64,000 bases of DNA from Pedobacter sp. BAL39 (GTDB taxonomy: Bacteria; Bacteroidota; Bacteroidia; Sphingobacteriales; Sphingobacteriaceae): NCBI RefSeq assembly GCF_000170795.1, contig NZ_ABCM01000011.1, positions 1 to 64,000 on the forward strand, in the 5' to 3' direction. Both the position numbers and the translations under genes were made by a program. The notes beneath the pieces were generated by a model that saw only the letters and a list, made by a program, of their open reading frames with translations, was not told the origin of the DNA and ran no database searches. Within the stretch, counting starts at the first letter, position 1; each line of letters begins with the position of its first letter. Shown piece after piece: positions 1-9,099 of this stretch.

Positions 1-11
1 GGTATGTTGTC

Positions 12-638
12 TTACTTCAGACTGGTGATCTGCGCCTTTACATAATCGACCAGGTTGATGATGTCTTTACGCAACGGCTGTATCACAAGCACCTTCTGAA
101 AATCGGCGATGGAGCTGTTGAACAAGGCAATAACTTCCTTTTTCTCTGCCGATTTCTTCACTTTGTAAGATCTGTAAATGGCATAGTCCTTATAGGCCAG
201 TGCCCTGTTCTGCAACAGTTGGGTATCTTCTTCCCCATTGAGTTCGATGGCCTTTGTAAAGTCTTTAATTGCCGAGAGGTAAAAATTCTCCCTCATCTGG
301 TTAAGCGATTCCTTAGGATCATTGGCCACATTCTGCCTGGCTTTACCTCTATAGTAATACGCAGAGTAATCTGAAGGCTTGACGGTGATCAGCTGGCTGT
401 ATGTTTCAATGGAGCGCTCAAAATTACCACACTGATAATAGGAATAACCCAGCATTTTCAGCACGTTGGCATTGTTAGGGCTCTTGGTATTGGCTTTTTC
501 CAACTGGCCTACGGCGGCTTTGTAATCGCCTTTCATCATCGCCTGCATCCCGAGTTTGTCGTAACCGGAATTCTGTGCAACACTGACCTGCGTTGAAAAA
601 ACAAATAACATGAAGATGGTTCGCCTGAAATAGTTCAT
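12..638 (-). CDS. Exported TPR-repeat protein
   Basis: The 208-residue protein starts with a hydrophobic signal peptide (about residues 1-21, ending VSVAQ), so it is predicted to act in the periplasm. The rest is helical repeats typical of tetratricopeptide (TPR) proteins: A/G-x-x-x-Y-x-x-A pairs around residues 29-60, 62-95 and 119-150, followed by a basic segment near residue 160. TPR domains mediate protein-protein contacts; the partner cannot be read from the sequence. It is transcribed away from lon, with a 419-base gap to it. The family call is firm, the specific role unknown. Confidence 0.8.
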   Translation of the reverse strand: MNYFRRTIFMLFVFSTQVSVAQNSGYDKLGMQAMMKGDYKAAVGQLEKANTKSPNNANVLKMLGYSYYQCGNFERSIETYSQLITVKPSDYSAYYYRGKARQNVANDPKESLNQMRENFYLSAIKDFTKAIELNGEEDTQLLQNRALAYKDYAIYRSYKVKKSAEKKEVIALFNSSIADFQKVLVIQPLRKDIINLVDYVKAQITSLK

Positions 639-1057
639 TAAGTTTTATTTAAAAAATAAATATATTTAGTTTTATTACAACAGCCTAATAAATGAACAAA
701 CATTTTTTTGGGAATTGTAGAAAAGAAAGGTAAAGGCAACTATCATACCACTTACAAATATTCCTATACAACGCCAATTAATTAAAAATATGATGAGGCG
801 CAAAAAAATTCGTTTTAATTATTAGTCAGGAATGATGCTGGAGCGGATGTCATGCCAGCGATTTCAGATTCATTAGATTATTAAAAAAAAAGTCAGTATT
901 TTGATTATTTAGTCGATACCCTGACTTTTTAACAGTCATCATGCAGTACCCGGTGTTTGGCACAAGAGTTGAAAATATGCATTATTCAATATAATTAATA
1001 TTATCATAAGCGACATGCTGTCAGATTGTCGTTTTTATTTTAGAAAGACTTACTTAC
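639..1057. other. Divergent intergenic region upstream of lon
   Basis: This AT-rich 419-base region separates the minus-strand TPR gene from lon and must hold both promoters, but I see no clean TTG/TAnnTTTG match. It contains a perfect 10-base inverted repeat (AAAAAGTCAG at 887-896, CTGACTTTTT at 921-930) with a 24-base loop, which could be a weak bidirectional terminator or a protein-binding site. No coding potential is visible. Confidence 0.5.
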
Positions 1058-3535
1058 ATGAGTAAACAAGATCAGTTTGATTTTAGCAATGCATTACCCA
1101 TCATAAACGAAGATACCGAATTTTTCCCGCTGATGTCCCAGCAGGACGAGGATGACATGAATAACGAGGCTACCCCTGAGGTGCTGGCGATATTGCCATT
1201 GCGTAATACGGTATTGTTTCCTGGTGTAGTGATTCCCATCACTGTTGGCAGGGACAAGTCCATAAAACTTATCAAGGAAGCATATAAGGGTGACAAGATC
1301 ATTGGTGTGGTCTCACAGCGTGACGTGTCTATCGAAGACCCTACTTTTGAGCAGCTGAACAATGTGGGTACTGTAGCACACATCATCAAGATGCTGCAGA
1401 TGCCCGATGGCAACACCACGGTCATCATCCAGGGGAAACAACGTTTCCGCCTGGTGGAAGAGGTGCAGTCGGAGCCTTACATCAAGGTGACCATCAGCAA
1501 ATTTGAAGAGACAAAATACAAGACAGACAAAGAGTTTAAGGCGCTGGTATCGTCCATCAAGGAGATGTCTTCGCAGATCATACAATTATCGCCAAACATC
1601 CCGAGCGAAGCAGGAATTGCACTGAAAAATATTGAAAGCACCTCCTTCCTGATCAATTTCATTTCCTCAAATATGAACGCCGATGTGTCCGACAAGCAGA
1701 AGATGCTGGAAATGGCCAACCTGCGTGAACGTGCGATGATGGTGATGGAGCTGCTGACCCTGGAGCTGCAGATGCTGGAGCTGAAAAACCAGATCCAGTC
1801 GAAAGTACGTACAGACCTGGATAAACAGCAGCGCGACTACTTCCTGAACCAGCAGCTGAAGACCATACAGGAAGAACTTGGCGGCAACTCCTCCGACCTG
1901 GAATATGAAACGCTGCAGCAGCGTGCATTCAAGAAAAAATGGTCTGCACAGGTGAGCGAACATTTTAACAAAGAACTGGAGAAACTGGGCAGGATGAACC
2001 CTGCGGCACCCGACTATTCAGTACAGATCAATTACCTGGAACTCCTGCTGGACCTTCCATGGAATGATTTTACTAAAGATAACTTCGACCTGAAGCGTGC
2101 CCAGCGTGTGCTCGACAAAGACCACTTCGGACTGGAAAAAGTGAAACAACGCATCATTGAGTACCTTGCGGTGCTGAAGTTGAAACGCGACATGAAGGCG
2201 CCAATCATCTGCCTGGTAGGCCCTCCGGGGGTTGGAAAAACATCTTTGGGGAAATCTATCGCAAAAGCGCTAAACAGAAAGTATGTCCGTATGGCCCTGG
2301 GTGGCATCCGTGATGAAGCGGAAATCCGCGGACACCGGAAAACATACATTGGCGCCATGCCCGGACGTATCATCCAGTCGATAAAAAAAGCTGGTGCTGC
2401 CAACCCGGTATTTGTACTTGATGAAATCGATAAGGTGGGCGCTGACTTCAGGGGAGATCCTTCTTCTGCATTGCTGGAAGTACTGGACCCTGAGCAGAAC
2501 AGTGCTTTCAATGACCATTATGTGGAGGCCGACTATGACCTTTCCAACGTTCTGTTCATTGCTACTGCCAACTCCCTTGCCAACATACAGCCGGCATTGC
2601 TGGACCGTATGGAGATCATTGAGGTGAACGGTTACACCATCGAAGAGAAGATTGAGATCGCTAAAAAATACCTGCTGCCTAAGCAAAAGGAACAACATGG
2701 CATCAAAACAAAAGACATCAGCCTGAAAAATGCGCTGATTGAAAAGGTGATTGAAGATTATACCAGGGAATCGGGTGTCCGTTCTCTGGAGAAGAAAATA
2801 GGATCGCTTGTACGTGGCGTAGCAACGAAAATTGCTATGGAAGAAACGTATGAGCCTAATCTGAACAATGAGGATGTGGAACGTATCCTTGGTGCGCCGC
2901 TTTACGACAAGGACCTTTATGAGGGCAATGAGGTTGCGGGTGTGGTGACCGGTCTGGCATGGACCCAGGTGGGCGGCGATATCCTCTTTATCGAAGCCAG
3001 CCTCAGCCCTGGGAAAGGGAAGCTGACACTGACCGGTAACCTGGGCGAAGTGATGAAGGAATCAGCAGTGATTGCCCTGGCCTACCTCCGCTCCCATGCG
3101 GATACGTTTGGCATCGATTACGACCTGTTCGACAACTGGGACATCCACGTGCACGTACCTGCGGGTGCAACGCCTAAAGATGGACCTTCTGCGGGGATCA
3201 CCATGCTGACCGCGCTGACTTCAGCATTTACGCAGCGCAAGGTAAAATCAAACCTGGCGATGACGGGAGAGATTACCCTACGTGGTAAGGTCCTGCCGGT
3301 GGGTGGCATCAAGGAGAAAATCCTTGCAGCAAAACGCGCGAACATCAAGGACATCATTCTTTGCAAATCCAATAAAAAGGATATCCTCGACATCAAGGAA
3401 AGTTACATTAAAGACCTTAGGTTCCACTACGTTTCGGAAATGAGGGAGGTGATTGAGCTGGCACTGACTGCCGACAAAGTTAAAAACCCTCAGAACTTGA
3501 GCTTTAAGCTGCATAGTGCTGCAAACCAAAAATAA
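1058..3535 (+). CDS. lon: ATP-dependent Lon protease
   Basis: This is a full-length LonA protease of 825 residues, a cytoplasmic ATP-driven ring that degrades misfolded and regulatory proteins. The N-terminal substrate-binding domain begins near residue 43 ([11 protein letters not shown]) after a ~40-residue acidic extension not found in E. coli Lon. The AAA+ module has Walker A GPPGVGKT at 388-395 and Walker B VLDEIDK. The protease domain has the catalytic serine in DGPSAG (S711) and the catalytic lysine in GGIKEK (K754), with the same 43-residue spacing as E. coli S679/K722. The gene is monocistronic and closed by a strong terminator. Confidence 0.98.
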   Translation: MSKQDQFDFSNALPIINEDTEFFPLMSQQDEDDMNNEATPEVLAILPLRNTVLFPGVVIPITVGRDKSIKLIKEAYKGDKIIGVVSQRDVSIEDPTFEQLNNVGTVAHIIKMLQMPDGNTTVIIQGKQRFRLVEEVQSEPYIKVTISKFEETKYKTDKEFKALVSSIKEMSSQIIQLSPNIPSEAGIALKNIESTSFLINFISSNMNADVSDKQKMLEMANLRERAMMVMELLTLELQMLELKNQIQSKVRTDLDKQQRDYFLNQQLKTIQEELGGNSSDLEYETLQQRAFKKKWSAQVSEHFNKELEKLGRMNPAAPDYSVQINYLELLLDLPWNDFTKDNFDLKRAQRVLDKDHFGLEKVKQRIIEYLAVLKLKRDMKAPIICLVGPPGVGKTSLGKSIAKALNRKYVRMALGGIRDEAEIRGHRKTYIGAMPGRIIQSIKKAGAANPVFVLDEIDKVGADFRGDPSSALLEVLDPEQNSAFNDHYVEADYDLSNVLFIATANSLANIQPALLDRMEIIEVNGYTIEEKIEIAKKYLLPKQKEQHGIKTKDISLKNALIEKVIEDYTRESGVRSLEKKIGSLVRGVATKIAMEETYEPNLNNEDVERILGAPLYDKDLYEGNEVAGVVTGLAWTQVGGDILFIEASLSPGKGKLTLTGNLGEVMKESAVIALAYLRSHADTFGIDYDLFDNWDIHVHVPAGATPKDGPSAGITMLTALTSAFTQRKVKSNLAMTGEITLRGKVLPVGGIKEKILAAKRANIKDIILCKSNKKDILDIKESYIKDLRFHYVSEMREVIELALTADKVKNPQNLSFKLHSAANQK

Positions 3536-3548
3536 AATACGATATTAA

Positions 3549-3577
3549 ACTCCGGCAGGTCTGCCGGAGTTTTTTTG
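3549..3577 (+). terminator. Rho-independent terminator of lon
   Basis: A GC-rich hairpin (ACTCCGGCAG at 3549-3558, CTGCCGGAGT at 3561-3570) is followed directly by a run of T, 14 bases after the lon stop codon. Confidence 0.92.
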
Positions 3578-3587
3578 TAATCATACC

Positions 3588-4547
3588 ATGAAACCATACC
3601 ACAAACTGATCGTTTTGCTCTGCGTTGCAGGCCTATATTCTAAGCACAGTACTGCACAAACCTATAAGAATGAATTTGGGTTTAAGAGCGAGAACGACTC
3701 TTACCTAGGGCAGGGCTCCGACAGGTATTATACGAATGGCCTTTTTATTAACTTCCGCCATGCACTGGACCAGCAGCAGCTGAAAGAAGGACTGGAAAAG
3801 AAAACATACGAAATCTCCGCCGGACAGCGGATGTACAACCCGTACTCTGGTTACGCTCCGGATCCGGAGCGTCAGGACCGCCCTTTTGCAGGTTACCTCT
3901 ATGCAGAGGGGGCAATGAATTGGTTTTATCAAAATGAAAGCATCCTGAAAACTTCCGTACAGGTCGGCGTTACCGGCCCGGCATCCCTTGCAGAAGATGC
4001 TCAGGAGCTGTTGCATGATGTTGCCGGCTTCTACACCCTTGACGGATGGCAATACCAGATCAAACAGGAGCTACAGGTCAACCTTTCCGCACAATACACA
4101 AAATTACTATACAGGCCTTCACATCAATATCTGGATTTCTCTTTCGAGGCATATGGAAACCTGGGTACCACCTTCAGCGGTGCCGGTGCAGGGATCATTT
4201 TTCGTGCCGGGCGCATCAACCAGCTGTTCAACAGCGCCTACACCAATGCTGTGATTGGCAATAATGCCAAAACGAAAGCACGTGTAAAAAGTGAGCTCTT
4301 CTTTTATGCAAAACCGCAGCTGAATTATGTTGCTTATGATGCTACTGTAGAGGGCAGCATGTTCAACAACAACAGCCCGGTCACCTTTGACGTAAAACCA
4401 GTAGTTTTTGCACAGCAACTCGGACTGAATTACAGCAGTCAGCGGCTGACGCTGGACTTTGGGATGATCTTCAAGACGAAGGAGGTCGAGGGCATCAGGA
4501 GAGCACACCAATGGGGCGCGATCTCTGCATTTTACCGGTTTAACTAG
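3588..4547 (+). CDS. LpxR-like outer membrane protein (DUF2219 family)
   Basis: The 319-residue protein has a signal peptide (about residues 1-23, ending STAQ) and then alternating beta-strand-like segments up to a C-terminal aromatic residue region (FYRFN), as expected for an outer-membrane barrel. The segment ENDSYL...DRYYTNGL near residues 34-52 matches the hallmark region of the lipid A 3'-O-deacylase LpxR/DUF2219 family, whose characterised members remove the 3'-acyloxyacyl chain of lipid A and are of the same length. Substrate and activity here are inferred. The stop codon overlaps tail-to-tail with that of arfB on the other strand. Confidence 0.8.
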   Translation: MKPYHKLIVLLCVAGLYSKHSTAQTYKNEFGFKSENDSYLGQGSDRYYTNGLFINFRHALDQQQLKEGLEKKTYEISAGQRMYNPYSGYAPDPERQDRPFAGYLYAEGAMNWFYQNESILKTSVQVGVTGPASLAEDAQELLHDVAGFYTLDGWQYQIKQELQVNLSAQYTKLLYRPSHQYLDFSFEAYGNLGTTFSGAGAGIIFRAGRINQLFNSAYTNAVIGNNAKTKARVKSELFFYAKPQLNYVAYDATVEGSMFNNNSPVTFDVKPVVFAQQLGLNYSSQRLTLDFGMIFKTKEVEGIRRAHQWGAISAFYRFN

Positions 4548-4954
4548 TCGACAGACGGCCGTTTACGTGCCATCTTTTTCATGGCATTGCTCTGTTTGTC
4601 GGCCAGCCTTTTCCTGATTACAGAAGCCGGTGTTTTGGTAGGTTTTCTTTTCTTCTGAACATGCAGTCCGGATTTGAGCAGCGCAAGAAGTTTGAGCACA
4701 GAACGTTCCTTGTTCAGCAACTGACTGCGGTCTTCCTGGGACACGACATGAAGGTTACCTTCCTGATCCAGTCGATGTGCAAGGCGTTCGATTAGCAGGC
4801 TGCGTTCTTCATCAGAAAGAAAGGATGCTGAGGGGATATTGAGTATCAACTCCACCTTACTGGAAACTTTATTGACGTTTTGTCCGCCTTTCCCCCCACT
4901 TCTGGATGTTTTAAAGGTAACTTCTCTCAGGATTTCTTCTCTTGCAGGTAACAT
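4544..4954 (-). CDS. arfB: Alternative ribosome-rescue factor ArfB
   Basis: The 136-residue protein is a class-I release-factor-like peptidyl-tRNA hydrolase that frees ribosomes stalled on mRNAs lacking a stop codon. The catalytic GGQ motif lies at residues 23-25 inside SRSGGKGGQNVNK. The lysine/arginine-rich C-terminal tail (from about residue 100) is the part that enters the empty mRNA channel in characterised ArfB. It lacks codon-recognition domains, which separates it from RF1/RF2. The gene is divergent from cmk and shares a 4-base tail overlap with the LpxR-like gene. Confidence 0.92.
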   Translation of the reverse strand: MLPAREEILREVTFKTSRSGGKGGQNVNKVSSKVELILNIPSASFLSDEERSLLIERLAHRLDQEGNLHVVSQEDRSQLLNKERSVLKLLALLKSGLHVQKKRKPTKTPASVIRKRLADKQSNAMKKMARKRPSVD

Positions 4955-5025
4955 GCTGCGAAAATAATGATTAAAAGCAATTTTATTCCAATGAAATTTT
5001 TAGCGCAAACAAATTAGTAAAATAC

Positions 5026-5033
5026 TAACTTTG
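5026..5033 (+). promoter_or_regulatory. -7 promoter element of cmk
   Basis: TAACTTTG fits the Bacteroidota -7 consensus TAnnTTTG and ends 6 bases before the ATG at 5040, so transcription would start almost on the start codon. I see no convincing -33 TTG at the usual distance. Confidence 0.55.
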
Positions 5034-5039
5034 TTCAAT

Positions 5040-5717
5040 ATGAGAAAAAATCTGGTTGTAGCTATAGATGGCTACTCATCATGTGGAAAAAGCACCCTCG
5101 CAAAGGCTTTAGCAAAAAAACTAGGTTTCATTTATATCGACAGCGGTGCAATGTACCGGGCAGTGACCTTATATTTCCTGAGAAACCATATCGACATTAA
5201 AGATGAGCAGGCTGTTTCTGACGCCTTACATCACATCGAGCTGAACTTTCATTCCCGCGATTACGAGTCGCACATCACCCTGAATGGTGAAGAGGTTTCC
5301 GAGGAAATCCGCCAGATGCCGGTATCGGAGAATGTGAGTGAGGTAGCGGCCAACAGACATGTACGTCAGGACATGGTGAAGCAGCAAATGCGCATGGGCA
5401 GTTCAAAAAACATCGTTATGGACGGACGTGACATCGGCACTACGGTATTTCCGGATGCACAGGTGAAGTTCTTCATGACCGCAGACCCGAAGATCCGCGC
5501 AGAGCGCAGGTTCAAGGAGCTGCAGGCGAAGGGAGACACGGTGACCATGGAAGAGGTATTTGAGAACATCGCACACCGCGACTATGCCGATACCACCAGG
5601 GTGGAAAGCCCGCTGACCAGGGCCGATGATGCCGTCATCTTAGACAATACAGAACTCAGTCAGGATGAGCAACTTGAATTTGCAATCGAACAGGTGAAGC
5701 AACATTTTCCTCATTAA
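5040..5717 (+). CDS. cmk: Cytidylate kinase
   Basis: This 225-residue kinase phosphorylates CMP and dCMP using ATP in pyrimidine nucleotide salvage and recycling. The P-loop near the N-terminus reads GYSSCGKSTLA and is followed by DSGAMYRA, the CMP-binding signature of bacterial Cmk. DGRDIGT and the arginine-rich lid (AERRFKEL) are also present. I start at ATG 5040 rather than the in-frame TTG at 5031, because that TTG forms part of the promoter -7 box. The gene appears to be monocistronic, with a TetR gene 106 bases downstream. Confidence 0.95.
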   Translation: MRKNLVVAIDGYSSCGKSTLAKALAKKLGFIYIDSGAMYRAVTLYFLRNHIDIKDEQAVSDALHHIELNFHSRDYESHITLNGEEVSEEIRQMPVSENVSEVAANRHVRQDMVKQQMRMGSSKNIVMDGRDIGTTVFPDAQVKFFMTADPKIRAERRFKELQAKGDTVTMEEVFENIAHRDYADTTRVESPLTRADDAVILDNTELSQDEQLEFAIEQVKQHFPH

Positions 5718-5770
5718 TCGTCAATTTCTGGTTACAATTCCCGAAGGGATTTAAACATTACATTTCCATG

Positions 5771-5801
5771 TTTGAAGTGTGTGCGATGCTCGATACATTT
5801 G
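5771..5801 (+). promoter_or_regulatory. Promoter of the TetR gene, with overlapping palindrome
   Basis: TTTG (5771-5774), 19 bases, TACATTTG (5794-5801) is an ideal Bacteroidota promoter. An inverted repeat TTTGTTT (5798-5804) / AAACAAA (5818-5824) overlaps the -7 box and the expected start of transcription, a typical place for an autorepressor to bind. Confidence 0.75.
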
Positions 5802-5823
5802 TTTCACAAAATTGTCAAAACAA

Positions 5824-6414
5824 ATGCCATCGACCAGAGATACCGGTACGGAAGAATTAATTAAGGAAACGGCTAAACACCTGTTTTTTGTGGAAGGGAA
5901 ACTGCATTCCACCACGCAGGAAATTGCAGATGCCGCGGGTGTCAACAGGACGCTTGTCAATTACTACTTCCGGTCCAGGGACATCCTGTTCGACCAGGTG
6001 TTCCGGGAGGCACAGGAAGAGCAGGTGAAAACGTTCGACAAGATCCTGGAATCTGGAATTTGCTTCAAAGAAAAGATTCGTACACTCATCAGCGTATTTC
6101 TGAAGGAGGGCATGAAGTACCCCTACCGCGACCTTTTTCTGATTACCGAAATGAACCGGAATGTGGTGATCCATGTAAAAAAAGCAAAAGTGAAAAGGAT
6201 GAAACTTTTCATGGAGGAGATCCGGGCAGAGATGCAGCAGGGGAACATCAGGATGATGAACCCGAAACACTTCATTCTCAACCTGTTTTCCATGATGGCC
6301 TATCCCCTGGCCACCGCTCCTCTGCAGAAAGTACTTTACGAGTTGAACGACAGCGAATATGCCTCACTCATGGAAGAGCGCAAGCAGCTGATTTACGACA
6401 CCATCTTTCCCTGA
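5824..6414 (+). CDS. TetR/AcrR-family transcriptional regulator
   Basis: The 196-residue protein has the N-terminal three-helix TetR DNA-binding domain: TAKHLFF, then STTQEIADAAGVNRTLVNYY at about residues 28-47 and F-R-S-R-D. The C-terminal helical ligand/dimer domain is not recognisable to a subfamily. I chose ATG 5824 because the upstream GTG (5779) would precede the promoter -7 box. No obvious target gene is adjacent, and the two-component operon 257 bases downstream has its own regulators. A palindrome over its promoter suggests autoregulation. Confidence 0.88.
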   Translation: MPSTRDTGTEELIKETAKHLFFVEGKLHSTTQEIADAAGVNRTLVNYYFRSRDILFDQVFREAQEEQVKTFDKILESGICFKEKIRTLISVFLKEGMKYPYRDLFLITEMNRNVVIHVKKAKVKRMKLFMEEIRAEMQQGNIRMMNPKHFILNLFSMMAYPLATAPLQKVLYELNDSEYASLMEERKQLIYDTIFP

Positions 6415-6670
6415 TTATCTTTATTTACGCCTTTATTTTTATTTCCCTCTTTATCTTTATTTTGTATTTTAGCTAGCTTCCTCTTTTGTCAGAATGCCGT
6501 TTCAGGGCTACCTATAAATGGTATAATTGCGCATTTGTCTGGGTACTGGAATGCAAAGCTTCAGGAGTTATATTCCAAGTTATCTGAACCTGGAGCGTAT
6601 GCCTGAACCTGGAGGCCTGAACCAGGGAATCTGACTTAGACACCATAGATAACCAACTGACCTCGTCATA
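6415..6670. promoter_or_regulatory. Upstream region of the two-component operon, with direct repeats
   Basis: The first 60 bases are almost pure pyrimidine/TTTAT repeats. Closer to the response-regulator gene, CTGAACCTGGAG occurs at 6584-6595 and again at 6603-6614, with a degenerate third copy at 6617-6628. These repeats lie 43-87 bases before the start codon and may be a regulator-binding array. No convincing promoter -7 box is visible. Confidence 0.45.
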
Positions 6671-7354
6671 ATGAACATATTGATTATTGAAGATGAAAAA
6701 AACCTGGCGCTGGAGATCTCTGCGTTTCTAAGCAAGGAAGGTTACCGTATTGACCATGCCTGGAGGAAAGCCTCAGCAGAAGAAAAGATCTTCGTGAACA
6801 CCTATGATTTCATTTTGCTGGACCTGGGCCTTCCTGATGGAGACGGCTTCAACCTCCTGCAGCAGCTGAAATCTATAGGCGGCCGGGAAGATGCGGTGAT
6901 CATCCTGACTGCTCGCGGTGAGGTGGAAGATCGGATAAAGGGACTTGAAGAAGGCGCTGACGATTATTTGCCAAAGCCTTTTTCACTAACAGAACTATTG
7001 GCCAGGATGCACGCCATTATCCGCAGGAAACACAAACTGGAGCTGAATGAGGTGAACGTGAATGGCTTTATGCTAGACATCAGGAACCATAAGGTGAGCT
7101 TTGAGCATCAGAAGATCAACCTGACAGGAAAGGAGTTTGAGATCTTCAATTACCTGGTGCTCAACAAAAACAGGGTGATTTCCAGGCTTAACCTGACAGA
7201 GCACGTATGGGGGGATATCCTGGAGGTCAACTCCGATTCCAACTTTGTGGATGTCCATGTCAAGAACCTGCGCAAGAAGCTGTCGGCACATGCCCCAATC
7301 GAATGGTTTGAGACGGTGAGGAGCATTGGTTACCGCATCAATACTGAACGATGA
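6671..7354 (+). CDS. OmpR-family response regulator
   Basis: The 227-residue protein has a receiver domain (1-120) with acidic residues E7/D8, phospho-acceptor D51 (FILLDLGLPDGDG), T80 and K102 (LPKPF), followed by a C-terminal winged-helix DNA-binding domain (VWGD...VDVHVKNLRKKL...VRSIGYRI). It would be phosphorylated by the histidine kinase encoded immediately downstream; the two genes overlap by 4 bases (ATGA). Target genes may include the small exported protein gene at 8747, which has an OmpR-type direct repeat upstream. Confidence 0.96.
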   Translation: MNILIIEDEKNLALEISAFLSKEGYRIDHAWRKASAEEKIFVNTYDFILLDLGLPDGDGFNLLQQLKSIGGREDAVIILTARGEVEDRIKGLEEGADDYLPKPFSLTELLARMHAIIRRKHKLELNEVNVNGFMLDIRNHKVSFEHQKINLTGKEFEIFNYLVLNKNRVISRLNLTEHVWGDILEVNSDSNFVDVHVKNLRKKLSAHAPIEWFETVRSIGYRINTER

Positions 7355-8667
7355 AACTGCAGTTCAAACTGGCACTATACAACACCCTCACCAAGGTGGC
7401 TATCCTGACGCTAATGGGTACGATGATCCTGTTGTCAATTGACAAACTTTCTGAGCACCACATCCAACAGCGACTGCTGCACAAAAAGGCAAAGCTGATT
7501 GAAAACCTTTCGGGAATGGAAATCAGCAGCCTGATGGAGCAGCAGAAGACTTTTACCGACTACAACCTGCTGAAGGAGGAATACATCATCTTAAAGACCC
7601 AGAAAAAGGGTAGCAATCCGCTGAAAACCTATTTTAGTCGCGAGATACGCGAGATCGAAGGCAGTCAGGAATCCTACCAGATCCTGAACACCAGTTTTAA
7701 CTACCAGGGACAAATGTATACTCTGGAGCTTGGCGAGGCCATGTCGGCCAATGGGCAGTTGCGCCATACCATCACCTTTTTTACCTTTTTCATCCTGTTG
7801 GCCGCGGTGGGACTGACGCTCGTGTCTGACCTTGCCTTTACGAGGTTTCTGCTGCGCCCTTTCTACCAGATCATCGATCAGAAGCTCAATAAAGTGAATG
7901 ACCCCATCCACTTCAACTACGTACCGATGAAAACGACAACGGTCGACTTTCAGGTACTGGACCAGAGCATCAGCTCATTGATGAACAAAATCTCTGAATT
8001 GTTTCTTTCAGAAAAGGCCTTTATTGCAAATGTTTCTCATGAGCTCCTCACCCCCATCTCCATCTTAAACAGCCGACTGGAAAACCTGCTGAATGAAGAA
8101 TCTTTATCAGCAGATGGAGAAAATAAGATCTTCGCCTGCCTGAAAACCCTGAACAGGCTGAAATCCATCATCAACAGCCTGTTGCTGATATCCAAGGTAG
8201 AGAACCAGCAGTTCGGCAAGCCTGACCAGATCAGTATAGCTGTTGCGGTCCAGGAAGTTTGTGAAGAGCTGGAACACCGCTTGCTCATGATGGACCTTCA
8301 TTTTGAGATTAACCTGAAACAGGATTTTCATTTTGAGGGCAACAAGCCATTGTTCCACACGCTGCTGATGAACATTGTCAACAATGCCATTAAGTACAAC
8401 GTGTCTTCCGGAAAAATCAGCATCAATGATGCTGAGGTGGATGGTGTTTATGTGCTGAATGTGACGGACACCGGAGAGGGAATGTCTGCGGAAGAGCTGA
8501 CTAACGCTTTTAACAGATTTGAAAAGTTCCAGTCGGACAAGGCCGACAGTCATGGACTGGGGCTGTCCATTGCCCGGACCATTGCCGATTTCCATGGCAT
8601 TAGCATGGACATTCTTTCCGAAAAGGGATTTGGCACTACGGTCAAGCTGAAATTTAGAAAAAAATAA
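7351..8667 (+). CDS. Two-component sensor histidine kinase
   Basis: The 438-residue inner-membrane kinase has two transmembrane segments (about 12-30 and 139-160) flanking a periplasmic domain of ~105 residues with no recognised fold. A short linker leads to the dimerisation/phosphoacceptor domain with H230 (ANVSHELLTPIS), then the ATPase domain with the N box (NIVNNAIKYN), DTGEGMS, FNRFEKF and SHGLGLSIA. It overlaps the response-regulator gene by 4 bases. The signal is not evident from the sequence. Confidence 0.96.
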   Translation: MKLQFKLALYNTLTKVAILTLMGTMILLSIDKLSEHHIQQRLLHKKAKLIENLSGMEISSLMEQQKTFTDYNLLKEEYIILKTQKKGSNPLKTYFSREIREIEGSQESYQILNTSFNYQGQMYTLELGEAMSANGQLRHTITFFTFFILLAAVGLTLVSDLAFTRFLLRPFYQIIDQKLNKVNDPIHFNYVPMKTTTVDFQVLDQSISSLMNKISELFLSEKAFIANVSHELLTPISILNSRLENLLNEESLSADGENKIFACLKTLNRLKSIINSLLLISKVENQQFGKPDQISIAVAVQEVCEELEHRLLMMDLHFEINLKQDFHFEGNKPLFHTLLMNIVNNAIKYNVSSGKISINDAEVDGVYVLNVTDTGEGMSAEELTNAFNRFEKFQSDKADSHGLGLSIARTIADFHGISMDILSEKGFGTTVKLKFRKK

Positions 8668-8673
8668 GCTTCT

Positions 8674-8718
8674 TCTTCATTCTTCATTAAATCTTCATGT
8701 TCGTTGGGCAACTTTGAT
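8674..8718 (+). promoter_or_regulatory. Direct-repeat array upstream of the small exported protein gene
   Basis: TCTTCAT occurs at 8674, 8681 and 8692. The last two are 11 bases apart, the one-helical-turn spacing used by OmpR/PhoB-type regulators. A CAACTTTG box near 8709-8716 resembles the -7 element, with C in place of T at position 1, and no good -33 TTG is present, as expected for an activated promoter. Confidence 0.5.
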
Positions 8719-8746
8719 TCAACAAATCACAATAAATACAAAAAAC

Positions 8747-8950
8747 ATGAAAAGAACCTTTTTAGCGCTGGCCTTAGTTGCAACAACTTTCGGCGCATTC
8801 GCACAAACACCAGTAGCTACTGCAAAACCTGTTGTACACAAAGCAAAAGCACATAAAAAAGCAGAAGTAAAAAAAGCAGAGGCGGCAAAACCTGAGGTGA
8901 CCAAACCTGCAGCAGTAGTAAAAGTTACGCCTGCGGTAAAACATAAATAA
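8747..8950 (+). CDS. Small exported Lys/Ala-rich protein
   Basis: This 67-residue protein starts with a clear signal peptide (MKRTFLALALVATTFGAFAQ, cleavage after AFA). The mature part of ~47 residues is a low-complexity run of Lys, Ala, Val, Pro and His (KAKAHKKAEVKKAEAAKPEV), very basic and probably disordered. ATG 8747 is chosen over an upstream in-frame start because it begins the signal peptide directly. It follows the two-component operon by 79 bases and has an OmpR-type repeat in front, so it is probably a target of that system. Function is unknown; binding to a polyanion, metal or envelope component is possible. Confidence 0.75.
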   Translation: MKRTFLALALVATTFGAFAQTPVATAKPVVHKAKAHKKAEVKKAEAAKPEVTKPAAVVKVTPAVKHK

Positions 8951-9007
8951 TTCAAAAACGATAAGGAACTATTGCTTTAAATCGGATCTGAGAGAGGGTA
9001 CGATCGT

Positions 9008-9086
9008 CGTCCTGAATTGATTTCAGGGATCCCGTTTTGCAGGTTAGAGGGGCCTGCAGGGATCCCGACATCAATTCAGGATGACG
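9008..9086. repeat. Long imperfect palindrome (dispersed-repeat type)
   Basis: The left arm (9008-9033) and right arm (9059-9086) are near-perfect inverted copies around the core CCTGAATTGAT...GGGATCCC, with an inner stem TGCAGG/CCTGCA. It lies between the convergent small-protein and sigma-factor genes and could end transcription from both sides. The unit TCATCCTGAAT recurs in the hairpin at 54978-55007. Confidence 0.75.
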
Positions 9087-9099
9087 TTTTGTGGAGTGG

